Part shown: in pieces, positions 50,872-58,993 of the stretch
Position numbering within the stretch: the stretch's first letter is position 1
Layout: every line of letters begins with the position of its first letter
Assembly (NCBI RefSeq): GCF_000769915.1
Contig: NZ_JRLV01000005.1
Span: forward strand, 124,001-188,000
From: Flavobacterium beibuense F44-8
Lineage (GTDB): Bacteria > Bacteroidota > Bacteroidia > Flavobacteriales > Flavobacteriaceae
Direction of reading: 5' to 3'
Length of the DNA: 64,000 bases
Position numbers and translations under genes: made by a program
The notes under the pieces: model-generated
What the model saw: the letters and a program-made list of their open reading frames with translations, nothing else
What the model was told of the DNA's origin: nothing
Databases searched by the model: none

Positions 50872-52341
50872 TTAGTTCTGTTCTGCTACCAGTGTTTTAG
50901 GATCGTAGCCAAACAGTTGGTTTTTCTTGATAATTTCGGCAACCCCCGGAGGAAGCATATCTTCCCATCCTGATTGACCTTTGCTAATCATTTTAAGTAC
51001 CTCTCTTGAGAAAATATCAAGATAACTGGCATCTATATCGGCAATATCAATCACCTTACCGTTAAATTTAAAGAACTTGTACAGCTCTTTCATACGAGGG
51101 TGAACCATTAGGTTTTCTGAAGTGATTATTTCACCTTCTTCATCCTTCATAGGGTATAGGAATACCTTAAGGTCACGGTAAAACAGTTTACCGAAAGCCT
51201 CAAGTATACCACCACTTAGGTGACGGTAATATTTTTCATCAAATATATCTACAAGGTTATTAACCCCCATAGCAAGCCCCATACGGGCTTTGGTGTAGCT
51301 AGAGAAATATTCAACCACTTTATAGTACTCCTGAAAGTTGGATATCATTACGGTTTGACCAAGTGAACACAGCAGTTCGGCCCTATCCATAAAGTCACGC
51401 TCATCAATTTCTCCCTCAGATCTAAGGTTTGAAAGTGTAATTTCAAAAACCACAAGGGCTTTATCTTTTTCCACTTTGTTTTCTTCCAGGAACATTTTGT
51501 ATGATTGCTCATACATATCCATATTCACTTTAGTTACCGGGCGAAAACTACCTCTTAATGCAAGAATGTTTTTCTTGTATAGTATAGCTGCCGGAAGTAT
51601 GTTATGACCATCAGGGCCAAACATTACCGCATCGGTCATACCGTTTTTAACAAGCTGTAAGCTCATTAAGCGGTTATCTACAGTGGCAAATCGCGGACCT
51701 GAGAAGTTGATGGTATCAATCTCTAACTGATCTTTATCAAGGTGATCATAAAGGTAGCGTAATAGCTTTTTAGGATCGTTGTATTTATAATAAGCTCCAT
51801 AAATAAGGTTAACCCCCAGTATACCCAGTGTTTCCTGTTGCAGGCGGGCATCGGTTTCCTTAAAACGGATGTGTAGTGTAATTTCGTTATAGTCTTCGTC
51901 CGGTTCAACCTGGTATTTAATACCTACCCAGCCGTGTCCTTTAAACTGCTTTGCAAAATCAATGGTAGCCACGGTATTGGCATAACTAAAGAAAACTTTA
52001 TTAGGGTGTTTATCCCTTTTAAGTCGGTTTTCAGTAAGTCTTACCTCGTGTGCCAGCATTTTTTTAAGTCGGCTTTCAGTTACATACCTACCGTCGTCTT
52101 CAGCGCCATAAATAGCATCACTAAAGTCTTTGTCGTAAGCAGACATGGCCTTTGCGATAGTTCCTGATGAACCACCTGCCCTGAAAAAATGGCGGACAGT
52201 TTCCTGACCGGCACCAATTTCGGCAAAAGTACCGTATATGTTCTCGTTTAGGTTAATCCTTAAAGCCTTGTCCTTTATGGAAGGTACATGCTCTATAATT
52301 TTGTCTCCTTTCAGAGTGATATCAGAATCTTTTAATTTCAT
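50872..52341 (-). CDS. Conserved-looking 489-residue cytosolic protein of unknown function
   Basis: A 489-residue protein with no signal peptide or transmembrane helix and no motif I can assign. Segments that look conserved include NENIYGTFAEIGAGQETVRHFF near the N-terminus, FFSYANTVATIDF, GILGVNLIYGA, SGPRFATVDNRLMSL, MFGPDGHNILPA and ILALRGSFRPVT. The GPDGHNI segment and the many acidic residues could contact a nucleotide or sugar phosphate, but that is a guess. It is a single gene with its own promoter (52361-52368) and terminator, divergent from a metallo-hydrolase. Reading-frame quality is good, so it is a real gene. Confidence 0.85.
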   Translation of the reverse strand: MKLKDSDITLKGDKIIEHVPSIKDKALRINLNENIYGTFAEIGAGQETVRHFFRAGGSSGTIAKAMSAYDKDFSDAIYGAEDDGRYVTESRLKKMLAHEVRLTENRLKRDKHPNKVFFSYANTVATIDFAKQFKGHGWVGIKYQVEPDEDYNEITLHIRFKETDARLQQETLGILGVNLIYGAYYKYNDPKKLLRYLYDHLDKDQLEIDTINFSGPRFATVDNRLMSLQLVKNGMTDAVMFGPDGHNILPAAILYKKNILALRGSFRPVTKVNMDMYEQSYKMFLEENKVEKDKALVVFEITLSNLRSEGEIDERDFMDRAELLCSLGQTVMISNFQEYYKVVEYFSSYTKARMGLAMGVNNLVDIFDEKYYRHLSGGILEAFGKLFYRDLKVFLYPMKDEEGEIITSENLMVHPRMKELYKFFKFNGKVIDIADIDASYLDIFSREVLKMISKGQSGWEDMLPPGVAEIIKKNQLFGYDPKTLVAEQN

Positions 52342-52360
52342 GGAAGTGCAATGATATTTG

Positions 52361-52368
52361 CAAAGTTA
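52361..52368 (-). promoter_or_regulatory. Promoter -7 box of the 489-residue-protein gene
   Basis: TAACTTTG on the minus strand, exact consensus, 20 bases ahead of the start codon. Confidence 0.55.
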
Positions 52369-52401
52369 GGAAAAACAGGACTTTTAATAAAAGATAAATC
52401 C

Positions 52402-52409
52402 TATTTTTG
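52402..52409 (+). promoter_or_regulatory. Promoter -7 box of the MBL-fold hydrolase
   Basis: TATTTTTG, exact consensus. Transcription should start near 52415, about nine bases before the GTG start codon. Confidence 0.55.
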
Positions 52410-52423
52410 TAAAAATTTAATGT

Positions 52424-53191
52424 GTGATTAAAGTATGGTTTTTAGGGACAGGAACATCGCAGGGCATACCGGTTATAGGTTGTACTGATGCTGTTTGCCA
52501 AAGTGATGATCCTAAAGATAAGCGCCTGCGTGTGTCCGCCTGGATACAGTGGGACGATTTCTCTTTTGTGATAGATTGCGGCCCTGATTTCAGGCAGCAA
52601 ATGCTTACCTGTGGCTGTAATAAACTGGATGGTATACTCTTTACACATGAACATGCCGATCATACTGCCGGGCTTGATGATATAAGACCTTTTTTCTTTA
52701 GGCAGGGGGATATAGCCATATATGCCCATAGCCGTGTACTAAGCGAACTGGAAAAACGCTTTGATTATATTTTTGAAAAGGAAAACAAATATCCGGGAGC
52801 ACCGTCTGTTAAAGAACATATTGTAATTAATAACCAGCCTTTTGTTGTGGGGAATAAAACGGTTACGCCAATAAATATTATGCATGGCAGTTTGCAGGTT
52901 TTTGGTTACCGCATTGATGATTTTGCTTACTTGACTGATGTGAAAACCGTAGAGCCTGATGAGAAGGAAAAGCTTAAACGTTTAAAAGTACTGGTGGTAA
53001 ATGCACTAAGGGAAACCCAACATCCTACTCATTTTAATCTTGAAGAGGCTTTACAGTTTATAAACGAAATTAAGCCCGAAAAAGCTTACTTAACTCATAT
53101 AAGCCATCTTATGGGTTTGCATGAGGAGATACAGGCAAAATTGCCTGACAATGTTTTCTTAGCTTATGATAACTTACAGATAACCATTTAA
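52424..53191 (+). CDS. PhnP-like metallo-beta-lactamase-fold hydrolase
   Basis: A 255-residue MBL-fold phosphodiesterase-like enzyme: the opening WFLGTGTSQGIPVIGC, metal motif FTHEHADHTAGLDD, later metal ligands in INIMHGSLQ, YLTDVKT and YLTHISHLMG. The GTGTSQGIP start and overall length match the PhnP/cyclic-phosphate phosphodiesterase group. The start is a GTG at 52424; an ATG four bases earlier opens only a three-codon frame. The gene is followed after seven bases by a small membrane-anchored protein gene. Confidence 0.9.
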   Translation: MIKVWFLGTGTSQGIPVIGCTDAVCQSDDPKDKRLRVSAWIQWDDFSFVIDCGPDFRQQMLTCGCNKLDGILFTHEHADHTAGLDDIRPFFFRQGDIAIYAHSRVLSELEKRFDYIFEKENKYPGAPSVKEHIVINNQPFVVGNKTVTPINIMHGSLQVFGYRIDDFAYLTDVKTVEPDEKEKLKRLKVLVVNALRETQHPTHFNLEEALQFINEIKPEKAYLTHISHLMGLHEEIQAKLPDNVFLAYDNLQITI

Positions 53192-53198
53192 CTATATT

Positions 53199-53690
53199 AT
53201 GAAAAAGAACCTTTTTTTATACCTGTTTATTTTCTCTTTACTTGTTAATGTTTTTACTTACATGTATTTTACCAATAAAGATAAATTTCAAACTACAAAT
53301 ATTGAAACTCTGGAGGGTAGAGTACAGGCTTTAAAAGATTCTGTAACGGCAAATGAAGATAATCTTTATAAGGCCAACTATTTTACACTTGATCAAAATG
53401 AAGCTGCGCAATTATATTTTGGAGATAAGGACTTACAGAAAATTCAAATAGCAATAAGAGACGCTATTTATGCGGGTAATGCAAAGGCAGGAGGTAACCC
53501 TTTGGTTAACTATCCGCAAATAGGGAGTCCTTTTTTAGTTAATAACTACAGGATACTTAACAACCGTTGGGTAATAATTGATTTTAGTAACGGAACTCTA
53601 CACGGTGAATCTATAGTTAAATATTTTGTAGAGGAAGATGGTAGTATAACATTTGAGCCTGCCGAAACACTTTTACATGCGAATAATTAA
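53199..53690 (+). CDS. Signal-anchored envelope protein of unknown function
   Basis: A 163-residue protein. An N-terminal hydrophobic helix (NLFLYLFIFSLLVNVFTYMYF) anchors it; a short helical stretch follows (VQALKDSVTANEDN, possible coiled coil), then a soluble domain with FTLDQNEAAQLYFG and a C-terminal beta region (RWVIIDFSNGTLHGESIVKYF). It begins seven bases after the MBL hydrolase stop, so it is probably co-transcribed. I do not recognise the domain. Confidence 0.75.
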   Translation: MKKNLFLYLFIFSLLVNVFTYMYFTNKDKFQTTNIETLEGRVQALKDSVTANEDNLYKANYFTLDQNEAAQLYFGDKDLQKIQIAIRDAIYAGNAKAGGNPLVNYPQIGSPFLVNNYRILNNRWVIIDFSNGTLHGESIVKYFVEEDGSITFEPAETLLHANN

Positions 53691-53725
53691 TTTTTTCGTA
53701 TTTTAGAGTTATCAAATAAAAACGA

Positions 53726-54208
53726 ATGAAAAAGTTATTGCCACTGTTGCTGGCGGGGATGAGTTTAATTTCCTGTGAGCAGATGATGAAAGATCGTGGT
53801 GAGGAGCCTGAAGCAGAACCTGTAAAAAAGGTGGTTATTGGTAACGATAAAGATGCTAAAGGCTGTGTTACTTCTGCCGGATACCGGTGGTCGTTATTAA
53901 AAAAAGAATGTATAAGGGCTTATGATGTGGGGTACAGGCTTAACCCTGTACAGGAACTGAAGGATGTAGGGACAGCCTATAGTGCTTTTGTAGTTTTTAA
54001 CGATGACCAGAGTGTTGTGGAGGTTTTTTTACCCGATTCATCAAAAACATTCCTGCTTTCAAAAACGGAAGAAGGTATTTACAAAGCAGACAACTGGATG
54101 CTTGAAGTAAAAAAAGATTATACGCTGTCTAAAGAAGGGAGTCCGTTGTATGCCGGAGCCCTTATTGAAGAAAAAAGAGTAACGGGCGATGATAATGCCC
54201 AAAGCTAA
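53726..54208 (+). CDS. Lipoprotein of unknown function with a two-Cys motif
   Basis: A 160-residue lipoprotein: signal peptide MKKLLPLLLAGMSLISC, with the lipidated Cys at residue 17. After an acidic linker comes GCVTSAGYRWSLLKKECIRAYDVG, two cysteines 14 residues apart probably forming a disulfide. The remainder is beta-rich (AYSAFVVFNDDQSVVEVFLPDSS, NWMLEVKKDYTLS). Role unknown. It follows the previous gene by 35 bases and is closed by the terminator at 54226-54255. Confidence 0.8.
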   Translation: MKKLLPLLLAGMSLISCEQMMKDRGEEPEAEPVKKVVIGNDKDAKGCVTSAGYRWSLLKKECIRAYDVGYRLNPVQELKDVGTAYSAFVVFNDDQSVVEVFLPDSSKTFLLSKTEEGIYKADNWMLEVKKDYTLSKEGSPLYAGALIEEKRVTGDDNAQS

Positions 54209-54225
54209 TACAACAGTAAGATAAT

Positions 54226-54255
54226 AAAAAAGGCGGTTTTAAAACCGCCTTTTTT
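54226..54255. terminator. Bidirectional terminator
   Basis: Perfect 15-bp arms AAAAAAGGCGGTTTT / AAAACCGCCTTTTTT with no spacer, between the lipoprotein gene and the converging esterase gene. Confidence 0.92.
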
Positions 54256-54256
54256 A

Positions 54257-54910
54257 TTATCTATTAGTCTTGTTTATCCAACTTAACAGGTCGTAAAAGT
54301 TTTGTGGTGTTACACCATGTCCTACAGGGTATTCATGATATTCCACATCCAGCTTAAGGTCTTTTAAAACCTCCGGGGCTTTACGTGCCCAGTCTACAGG
54401 GATAACCTGATCTACCACTCCGTGAGAAATAAAGAAGCGTAGCTTAGAGATGTCGTTAGTGTTAAAACCTTTGTCTATAATGTCCATGTTAAGGTATCCG
54501 CTAAGGGCTACAACACGGTCAATTTTTTCAGGATAGGTTAGTGCTATAGAATAGCTTAGTATAGCGCCCTGGCTAAATCCAAGCAGCGTTACTTTTTGAG
54601 CATCAATAGGGTATTGGTCTATAAGTTCGTCAATAAACTTAACGATAAGTTCCCTTGATTCTATTGCCTGATTGTCATCGGAAAATTTATTCATATCCGA
54701 ATCAAAATTAATAGCATACCATGCATTTCCGTAAGGAGGGATGTGGTATGGCGCTCTTGCCGAGATGATATAATACTCTTCCGGAAGCTGTCCTGCAAAC
54801 GAGAACAAATCTTCTTCATTACTACCGTAACCGTGTAGTAACAGTATTAAAGGATTCTTTTCCTGTTTTACTTTAGGCTCTCGTATTAAATAGTATAATG
54901 AGTTACTCAT
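54257..54910 (-). CDS. Alpha/beta-hydrolase, phospholipase/carboxylesterase family
   Basis: A 217-residue cytosolic esterase: oxyanion region LLLHGYGSNEEDL, nucleophile Ser in LLGFSQGAILSY, Asp in HGVVDQVIPVDWA and His in YPVGHGV. These are the signatures of the Abhydrolase_2 family (carboxylesterases, acyl-protein thioesterases). Natural substrate unknown. It is the last of five genes, three bases after the DUF4870 gene. Confidence 0.9.
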   Translation of the reverse strand: MSNSLYYLIREPKVKQEKNPLILLLHGYGSNEEDLFSFAGQLPEEYYIISARAPYHIPPYGNAWYAINFDSDMNKFSDDNQAIESRELIVKFIDELIDQYPIDAQKVTLLGFSQGAILSYSIALTYPEKIDRVVALSGYLNMDIIDKGFNTNDISKLRFFISHGVVDQVIPVDWARKAPEVLKDLKLDVEYHEYPVGHGVTPQNFYDLLSWINKTNR

Positions 54911-54913
54911 TGA

Positions 54914-55243
54914 TTAAATGCTTTTAAATAGTTTTTGGTAAAATTTACCTAATAGTGGTACTGGTATTGTTTGTCCTTTAACAGCAGTTACGATACCATA
55001 AGTCCATAATATTGAAATAAAGATCCACATTGGGAATAATATTCTTGGATCTGGAAAGTAGCTTATGATTGATCCTAAACCTATAAAGGTAATGGAAAGT
55101 CCAATGGCTTGCCTAATATGGAATGCTGCAAATTTATTTTTATTTTCAGCATTCATAGATAATGCAATAAGTGCTCCTACAACAAGTATATAGCTTGTTA
55201 TTGCTATAGATTTTCCATCACTGATCTCAGGTTGTGTATTCAT
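54914..55243 (-). CDS. DUF4870 membrane protein
   Basis: A 109-residue membrane protein with three or four helices (SIAITSYILVVGALIALSM, AIGLSITFIGLGSIISYF, MWIFISILWTYGIVTAV) and the DUF4870 motif KFAAFHIRQAIGLS. Function unknown. One base separates it from the upstream lipoprotein gene. It resembles the membrane protein at 29326-29835 in this motif. Confidence 0.87.
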   Translation of the reverse strand: MNTQPEISDGKSIAITSYILVVGALIALSMNAENKNKFAAFHIRQAIGLSITFIGLGSIISYFPDPRILFPMWIFISILWTYGIVTAVKGQTIPVPLLGKFYQKLFKSI

Positions 55244-55244
55244 T

Positions 55245-55691
55245 TTAATATATTTCTATTGTACTTTTTGCTTCTATATCTGTTCGTGTATCAAATACCA
55301 CATCATAGTAAGATGCATCTCCGGATTTTGTATTAAGAACCAGTTTTTCACGACCAAACTCAACACCTTTTTTGTCCTTTACGGTAAAAGTAAGTGTATC
55401 GTTAATAGCCTTTTCGGTAATAATATAAATTACCAGTTTATTATCTTTGCTGTTGCCTTCGTCTTCAATGTAAAACTTACCGGTTTTAATACCTTCATTA
55501 ATAAGTTTTTCAGATAGGCTGATTTTACACTCTAAAGTCCTGTCAACCCCTTCGCTAACCCCTTCAATAAATTCGGTAGCAGTTTCTCCAACAGCCTCTC
55601 CGCCTTTATTAATAGTCTCTTTTGCCTTTTGGCAGGAACATATTGTTAACGCACAAAAAGCGGTAATTAGAAAACGGACAGGTGACTTCAT
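55245..55691 (-). CDS. Lipoprotein of unknown function
   Basis: A 148-residue lipoprotein: signal peptide MKSPVRFLITAFCALTICSC with the lipidated Cys at residue 20. A helical stalk follows (AKETINKGGEAVGETATEFIEGVSEGVD), then a beta-sandwich-like domain (KLVIYIITEKAINDTLTFTVKDKKG). No known enzyme motif. It starts four bases after the dihydroorotase-like gene, in the middle of a five-gene operon. Confidence 0.8.
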   Translation of the reverse strand: MKSPVRFLITAFCALTICSCQKAKETINKGGEAVGETATEFIEGVSEGVDRTLECKISLSEKLINEGIKTGKFYIEDEGNSKDNKLVIYIITEKAINDTLTFTVKDKKGVEFGREKLVLNTKSGDASYYDVVFDTRTDIEAKSTIEIY

Positions 55692-55695
55692 AATG

Positions 55696-56952
55696 CTATT
55701 CGTTTAAAATTAGTTTTCCGTTGTGGTATACACCATATGCCTTACCTTTTAACTCCTGACCTAAGAAAGCGGAGTTTTTAGATTTTGAAAGGATATTGGC
55801 TTTAGTAAATGTATGGTTACCTTCGGTAGTAAATAAGGAGAACGATGCAGTAGCGCCTTCTTCCATAGCGTGGTCTTCAATTTTAAATACGCTTTTGCCG
55901 GCAGTAAGTTTTTCAACAATAACATCAACCGGTAGTACATTGGCAAGTGCTCCAAAAGCAGTTTCCAGTCCTATAGTACCGTTTTTAGCCATATCAAACT
56001 CCATTTTCTTTAACTCAACGTCAAGAGGATTATGGTCACTGGTAATCATATCTATTGTTCCGTCAAGTACTCCCTCTATAAGAGCTTTTCTTTCATTTTC
56101 AGGTCGTAATGGCGGAGCTACTTTGTAACGGGTGTCAAAGTTAACAAGAGTATCATCGGTAAGTACAAGGTGATGCACTGCAACACTACAGGTTACATTT
56201 AATCCTTTTGCTTTAGCCTCTCTTATAAGTTGTACCGATTTTCCTGTAGATACGGTAGGGATATGCATTTTACCACCTGTATATTCTAACAGATACAGGT
56301 TACGTGCTACCTGTAATTCTTCGGCTAGGGCAGGTATACCTTTTAATCCTAAACGGGTACTAACAAACCCCTCGTGTACCACACCTTTACCTTTAATTTT
56401 GCTGTCCTGACAAAAAGTAATTACCAGTCCGTCAAAATCCTGAGCATACTGTAGAGCAATCTTTAATAGGTTTGCATCAGGCAGGTCTTTATTATAATCA
56501 CCAAAAGCTACGGCTCCGGCATTTTGCATATCAAAAAGTTCGGCGATATCAAGTCCTTCGCTATTTTTTGTAAGCGCACCTATAGGGTGTAATGATGTAG
56601 CAGCATTGTGTCCTTTGCTTAATAAAAAGCTTATATCTGCCTGAGTATCGGCAATAGGGTTTGCGTTAGGCTGTAGGGCTATGTTTGTAAAACCACTACG
56701 TGCAGCTACGCTAAGTCCGTTTTTAATAGTTTCCCTATCCTCATAACCAGGTTCGCCAAGGCTTACAGAACTGTCAAACCATCCGCGTGAAACGTGAAGG
56801 TTATCCAGCTGTATAACTTCAAAATTTGCTTCTTCGGCAATATCTTTAGCTATTTTAGTTATAACACCATTTTCTACTTTAATATCAACAGCCTGATTGT
56901 TGAATTTGCTGTTTTTATCAATAATGGTAGCGTTTTTAAAGATGAGGTTCAT
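55696..56952 (-). CDS. Dihydroorotase-like protein without metal-binding histidines
   Basis: A 418-residue amidohydrolase-fold protein clearly homologous to class I dihydroorotase (RGWFDSSVSLGEPGYEDRET, ALQPNANPIAD, AVAFGDYNKDL, APPLRPENERKALIEGV, TSDHNPLDVE, GTIGLETAFG). The metal motif HxHxREPG is replaced by SVSLGEPG at residues 62-69, losing both His and the substrate Arg; the later HVST is TVST. It is therefore probably catalytically inactive, as with PyrC' proteins that hold aspartate transcarbamoylase together in pseudomonads. An ATCase-scaffold role is inference. It overlaps the VWA gene by four bases. Confidence 0.9.
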   Translation of the reverse strand: MNLIFKNATIIDKNSKFNNQAVDIKVENGVITKIAKDIAEEANFEVIQLDNLHVSRGWFDSSVSLGEPGYEDRETIKNGLSVAARSGFTNIALQPNANPIADTQADISFLLSKGHNAATSLHPIGALTKNSEGLDIAELFDMQNAGAVAFGDYNKDLPDANLLKIALQYAQDFDGLVITFCQDSKIKGKGVVHEGFVSTRLGLKGIPALAEELQVARNLYLLEYTGGKMHIPTVSTGKSVQLIREAKAKGLNVTCSVAVHHLVLTDDTLVNFDTRYKVAPPLRPENERKALIEGVLDGTIDMITSDHNPLDVELKKMEFDMAKNGTIGLETAFGALANVLPVDVIVEKLTAGKSVFKIEDHAMEEGATASFSLFTTEGNHTFTKANILSKSKNSAFLGQELKGKAYGVYHNGKLILNE

Positions 56953-58877
56953 TTTACAAATTTTTGGATAAAGAGTTCAAGTAACAGGAATACCAGCGCG
57001 CCAATAATAAACCATTTCCATAATTCGCTGGCAGTCCTTAGTGATTTAATATCGTTGTATACGGTTGAAACAGAATCTGTTTTTGTATAGTCTTTTACAA
57101 TGTTGCTGTTTTGCAGGCTAAGGTCACTTTCTGTTCTTGGGTAGTTAAAACTGATGTTCTTTAAAATATTTTCGTTTTTCACTACACTGTAGTTGCCTGC
57201 AGTTTCGGGATAATCACCAAACGACAGTTTAATCTTATTGTTTAGTATTTGCTGCATTGGTATAAAGTCGCTCACGTCGTTCTTCACGGTTACCACTTCA
57301 TCTTTAGAAAGCAGTGCATCAATAATAAGATTTTGATTTTCTCCTATCTTGTATGCAAAAACTCCGGTTTTGTTATTGTTTTGAGCCATGTTATAAAAGG
57401 TAGGCACAATAAGCGGAGAGTTTTGGAAATTGGTATTCTGTTTGTTGATAGGGGCAGAGAACAGGTATACATTACCCAGCCTGTTTGTTAACGATGTCAG
57501 GAACGGAGTCTGATCGGCATACGATAGTACCGGAAGCGCAGTTCCTTTAATGGTAAATGAGTTATTTACCTTAGGGTATTGGAAGTTTTTAATTTGCCTT
57601 TCGAATACGGTTTGGTATAATGGATGGCTAAATGATATTTTGGTTATCTGCCTTTCGTTGTTGTTAAGTGTAAGAAGCGATGCATTACCAAAAGCCGCCA
57701 TAAGGCTGTTTAGGTTTTGTACAGATGCTTCTGCCGAAGGGATAATAATGATATTACCGCCTTTTTCGTAAAGCGATTTTAATGTTGTAATAAGTGCCTG
57801 CGGAATCTCAGTAAGCTCATTAAGTATAATGGCATCCTGTTTTTCAAGGCTGTTATAGTCTACACTGCCGGTCTGTACCGAGTTGAATACAAAATCATCG
57901 TCAGTATAAATGCGTGAAAGGAATTTGTTTTTCGCTTCGTCACCAATCGCCAGAACATTTGATTTTTCGGGTTTTGAGATACTGAAATAGTACTCATTAT
58001 CATAAGTCAGGCTATTATCCCTTACCGATACATAACCGTGAAAATCTTTTTTGGGGATGGTAAAGTTTAGTGTTTTTGATGGCTGATCAAAAGTAACCAG
58101 TGTTTTGGCAGTAAGTTCTTTACCGTTGTATAGCGCTACCGATGTATCATCGTTAACCGTTCCGTTTGCTTTTAAGTCTACCGCAATCTCATAGAAGTTT
58201 TCCAGTGTTTGGTATATGTATACACTATCTACCGCCACGTTGTTTTTGTTTTGGGCTTCAGGTACTATAAAGTATACAGGAGATTTTGGATCAAGCTTAC
58301 TAATACTCTGGCTTTCCAGGTTAACAGCATCGGTAATAACCACTATATCTTTACCTGTATTAGGCTTTTTTGTCTCGGCTTTTGTAATCAGGAAATCAGG
58401 ATTAAAAGGTACGGAACCATAATTAATATTCTGTAATTCCTTTTGTATGGATTTTACATCGGTATCCCAGTATGCATTGGTAGGTGTTATAAGCGAAAAC
58501 TGCTGATCTTCCGGCGTGTTTTCCAGCATGTCCTGTACGGCTCTTTTAAGTAGTTCGCCTTTACTGCCTTTAGCCTGCATGGAAAAGGAATTGTCCAGCA
58601 GGATAACCATTTCATTACTCTTGTTGTTATCGTCACTGGCTTTGAAAAACGGCTGTGCAAAAGCGAGTATAAGGCAGGCAAGTAATAATAGCCTGGTAAA
58701 AAGTAAAAGCCATTTCTTGATTTTAGAACTCTTGCGGGTTTGCATGTTGAGCTCCTTTAGGAAACGTACGTTTGTAAAATATTCTTTCTGAAAGCGTCGC
58801 AGCTGGAACAAGTGTACCAGAACAGGGATTACCAATAGGAATAAGAAGTAAAGGATTTCCGGATGTTTGAACTGCAT
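56949..58877 (-). CDS. BatA/VWA-domain membrane protein
   Basis: A 642-residue membrane protein. Its N-terminus is the double-transmembrane BatA module (HPEILYFLFLLVIPVLVHLFQLRRF, WLLLFTRLLLLACLILAFAQP), followed by a von Willebrand A domain (EMVILLDNSFSMQAKG, a MIDAS DxSxS; DIVVITDAVN), a long beta-rich periplasmic region, and a C-terminal helix (LWKWFIIGALVFLLLELFI). Bat-type proteins work with MoxR ATPases in stress and envelope maturation. First gene of the five-gene operon, coupled by ATGA to the dihydroorotase-like gene. Confidence 0.9.
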   Translation of the reverse strand: MQFKHPEILYFLFLLVIPVLVHLFQLRRFQKEYFTNVRFLKELNMQTRKSSKIKKWLLLFTRLLLLACLILAFAQPFFKASDDNNKSNEMVILLDNSFSMQAKGSKGELLKRAVQDMLENTPEDQQFSLITPTNAYWDTDVKSIQKELQNINYGSVPFNPDFLITKAETKKPNTGKDIVVITDAVNLESQSISKLDPKSPVYFIVPEAQNKNNVAVDSVYIYQTLENFYEIAVDLKANGTVNDDTSVALYNGKELTAKTLVTFDQPSKTLNFTIPKKDFHGYVSVRDNSLTYDNEYYFSISKPEKSNVLAIGDEAKNKFLSRIYTDDDFVFNSVQTGSVDYNSLEKQDAIILNELTEIPQALITTLKSLYEKGGNIIIIPSAEASVQNLNSLMAAFGNASLLTLNNNERQITKISFSHPLYQTVFERQIKNFQYPKVNNSFTIKGTALPVLSYADQTPFLTSLTNRLGNVYLFSAPINKQNTNFQNSPLIVPTFYNMAQNNNKTGVFAYKIGENQNLIIDALLSKDEVVTVKNDVSDFIPMQQILNNKIKLSFGDYPETAGNYSVVKNENILKNISFNYPRTESDLSLQNSNIVKDYTKTDSVSTVYNDIKSLRTASELWKWFIIGALVFLLLELFIQKFVK

Positions 58878-58893
58878 TTAGTTGAAAGTTTGT

Positions 58894-58901
58894 CAAAAAT
58901 A
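58894..58901 (-). promoter_or_regulatory. Promoter -7 box of the five-gene VWA operon
   Basis: TATTTTTG on the minus strand, exact consensus, 17 bases ahead of the start codon. Confidence 0.55.
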
Positions 58902-58966
58902 CAAATTTTTATTCTAAATGAAAGTGCATAACTACAGTATAAATTTCACATAATATTTAAATACCC

Positions 58967-58974
58967 TATTTTTG
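58967..58974 (+). promoter_or_regulatory. Promoter -7 box of the lactonase gene
   Basis: TATTTTTG, exact consensus, 20 bases ahead of the start codon; TTTC at 58944-58947 is in place of the -33 TTTG. Confidence 0.55.
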
Positions 58975-58993
58975 TTATCATTAATTTGCACTC

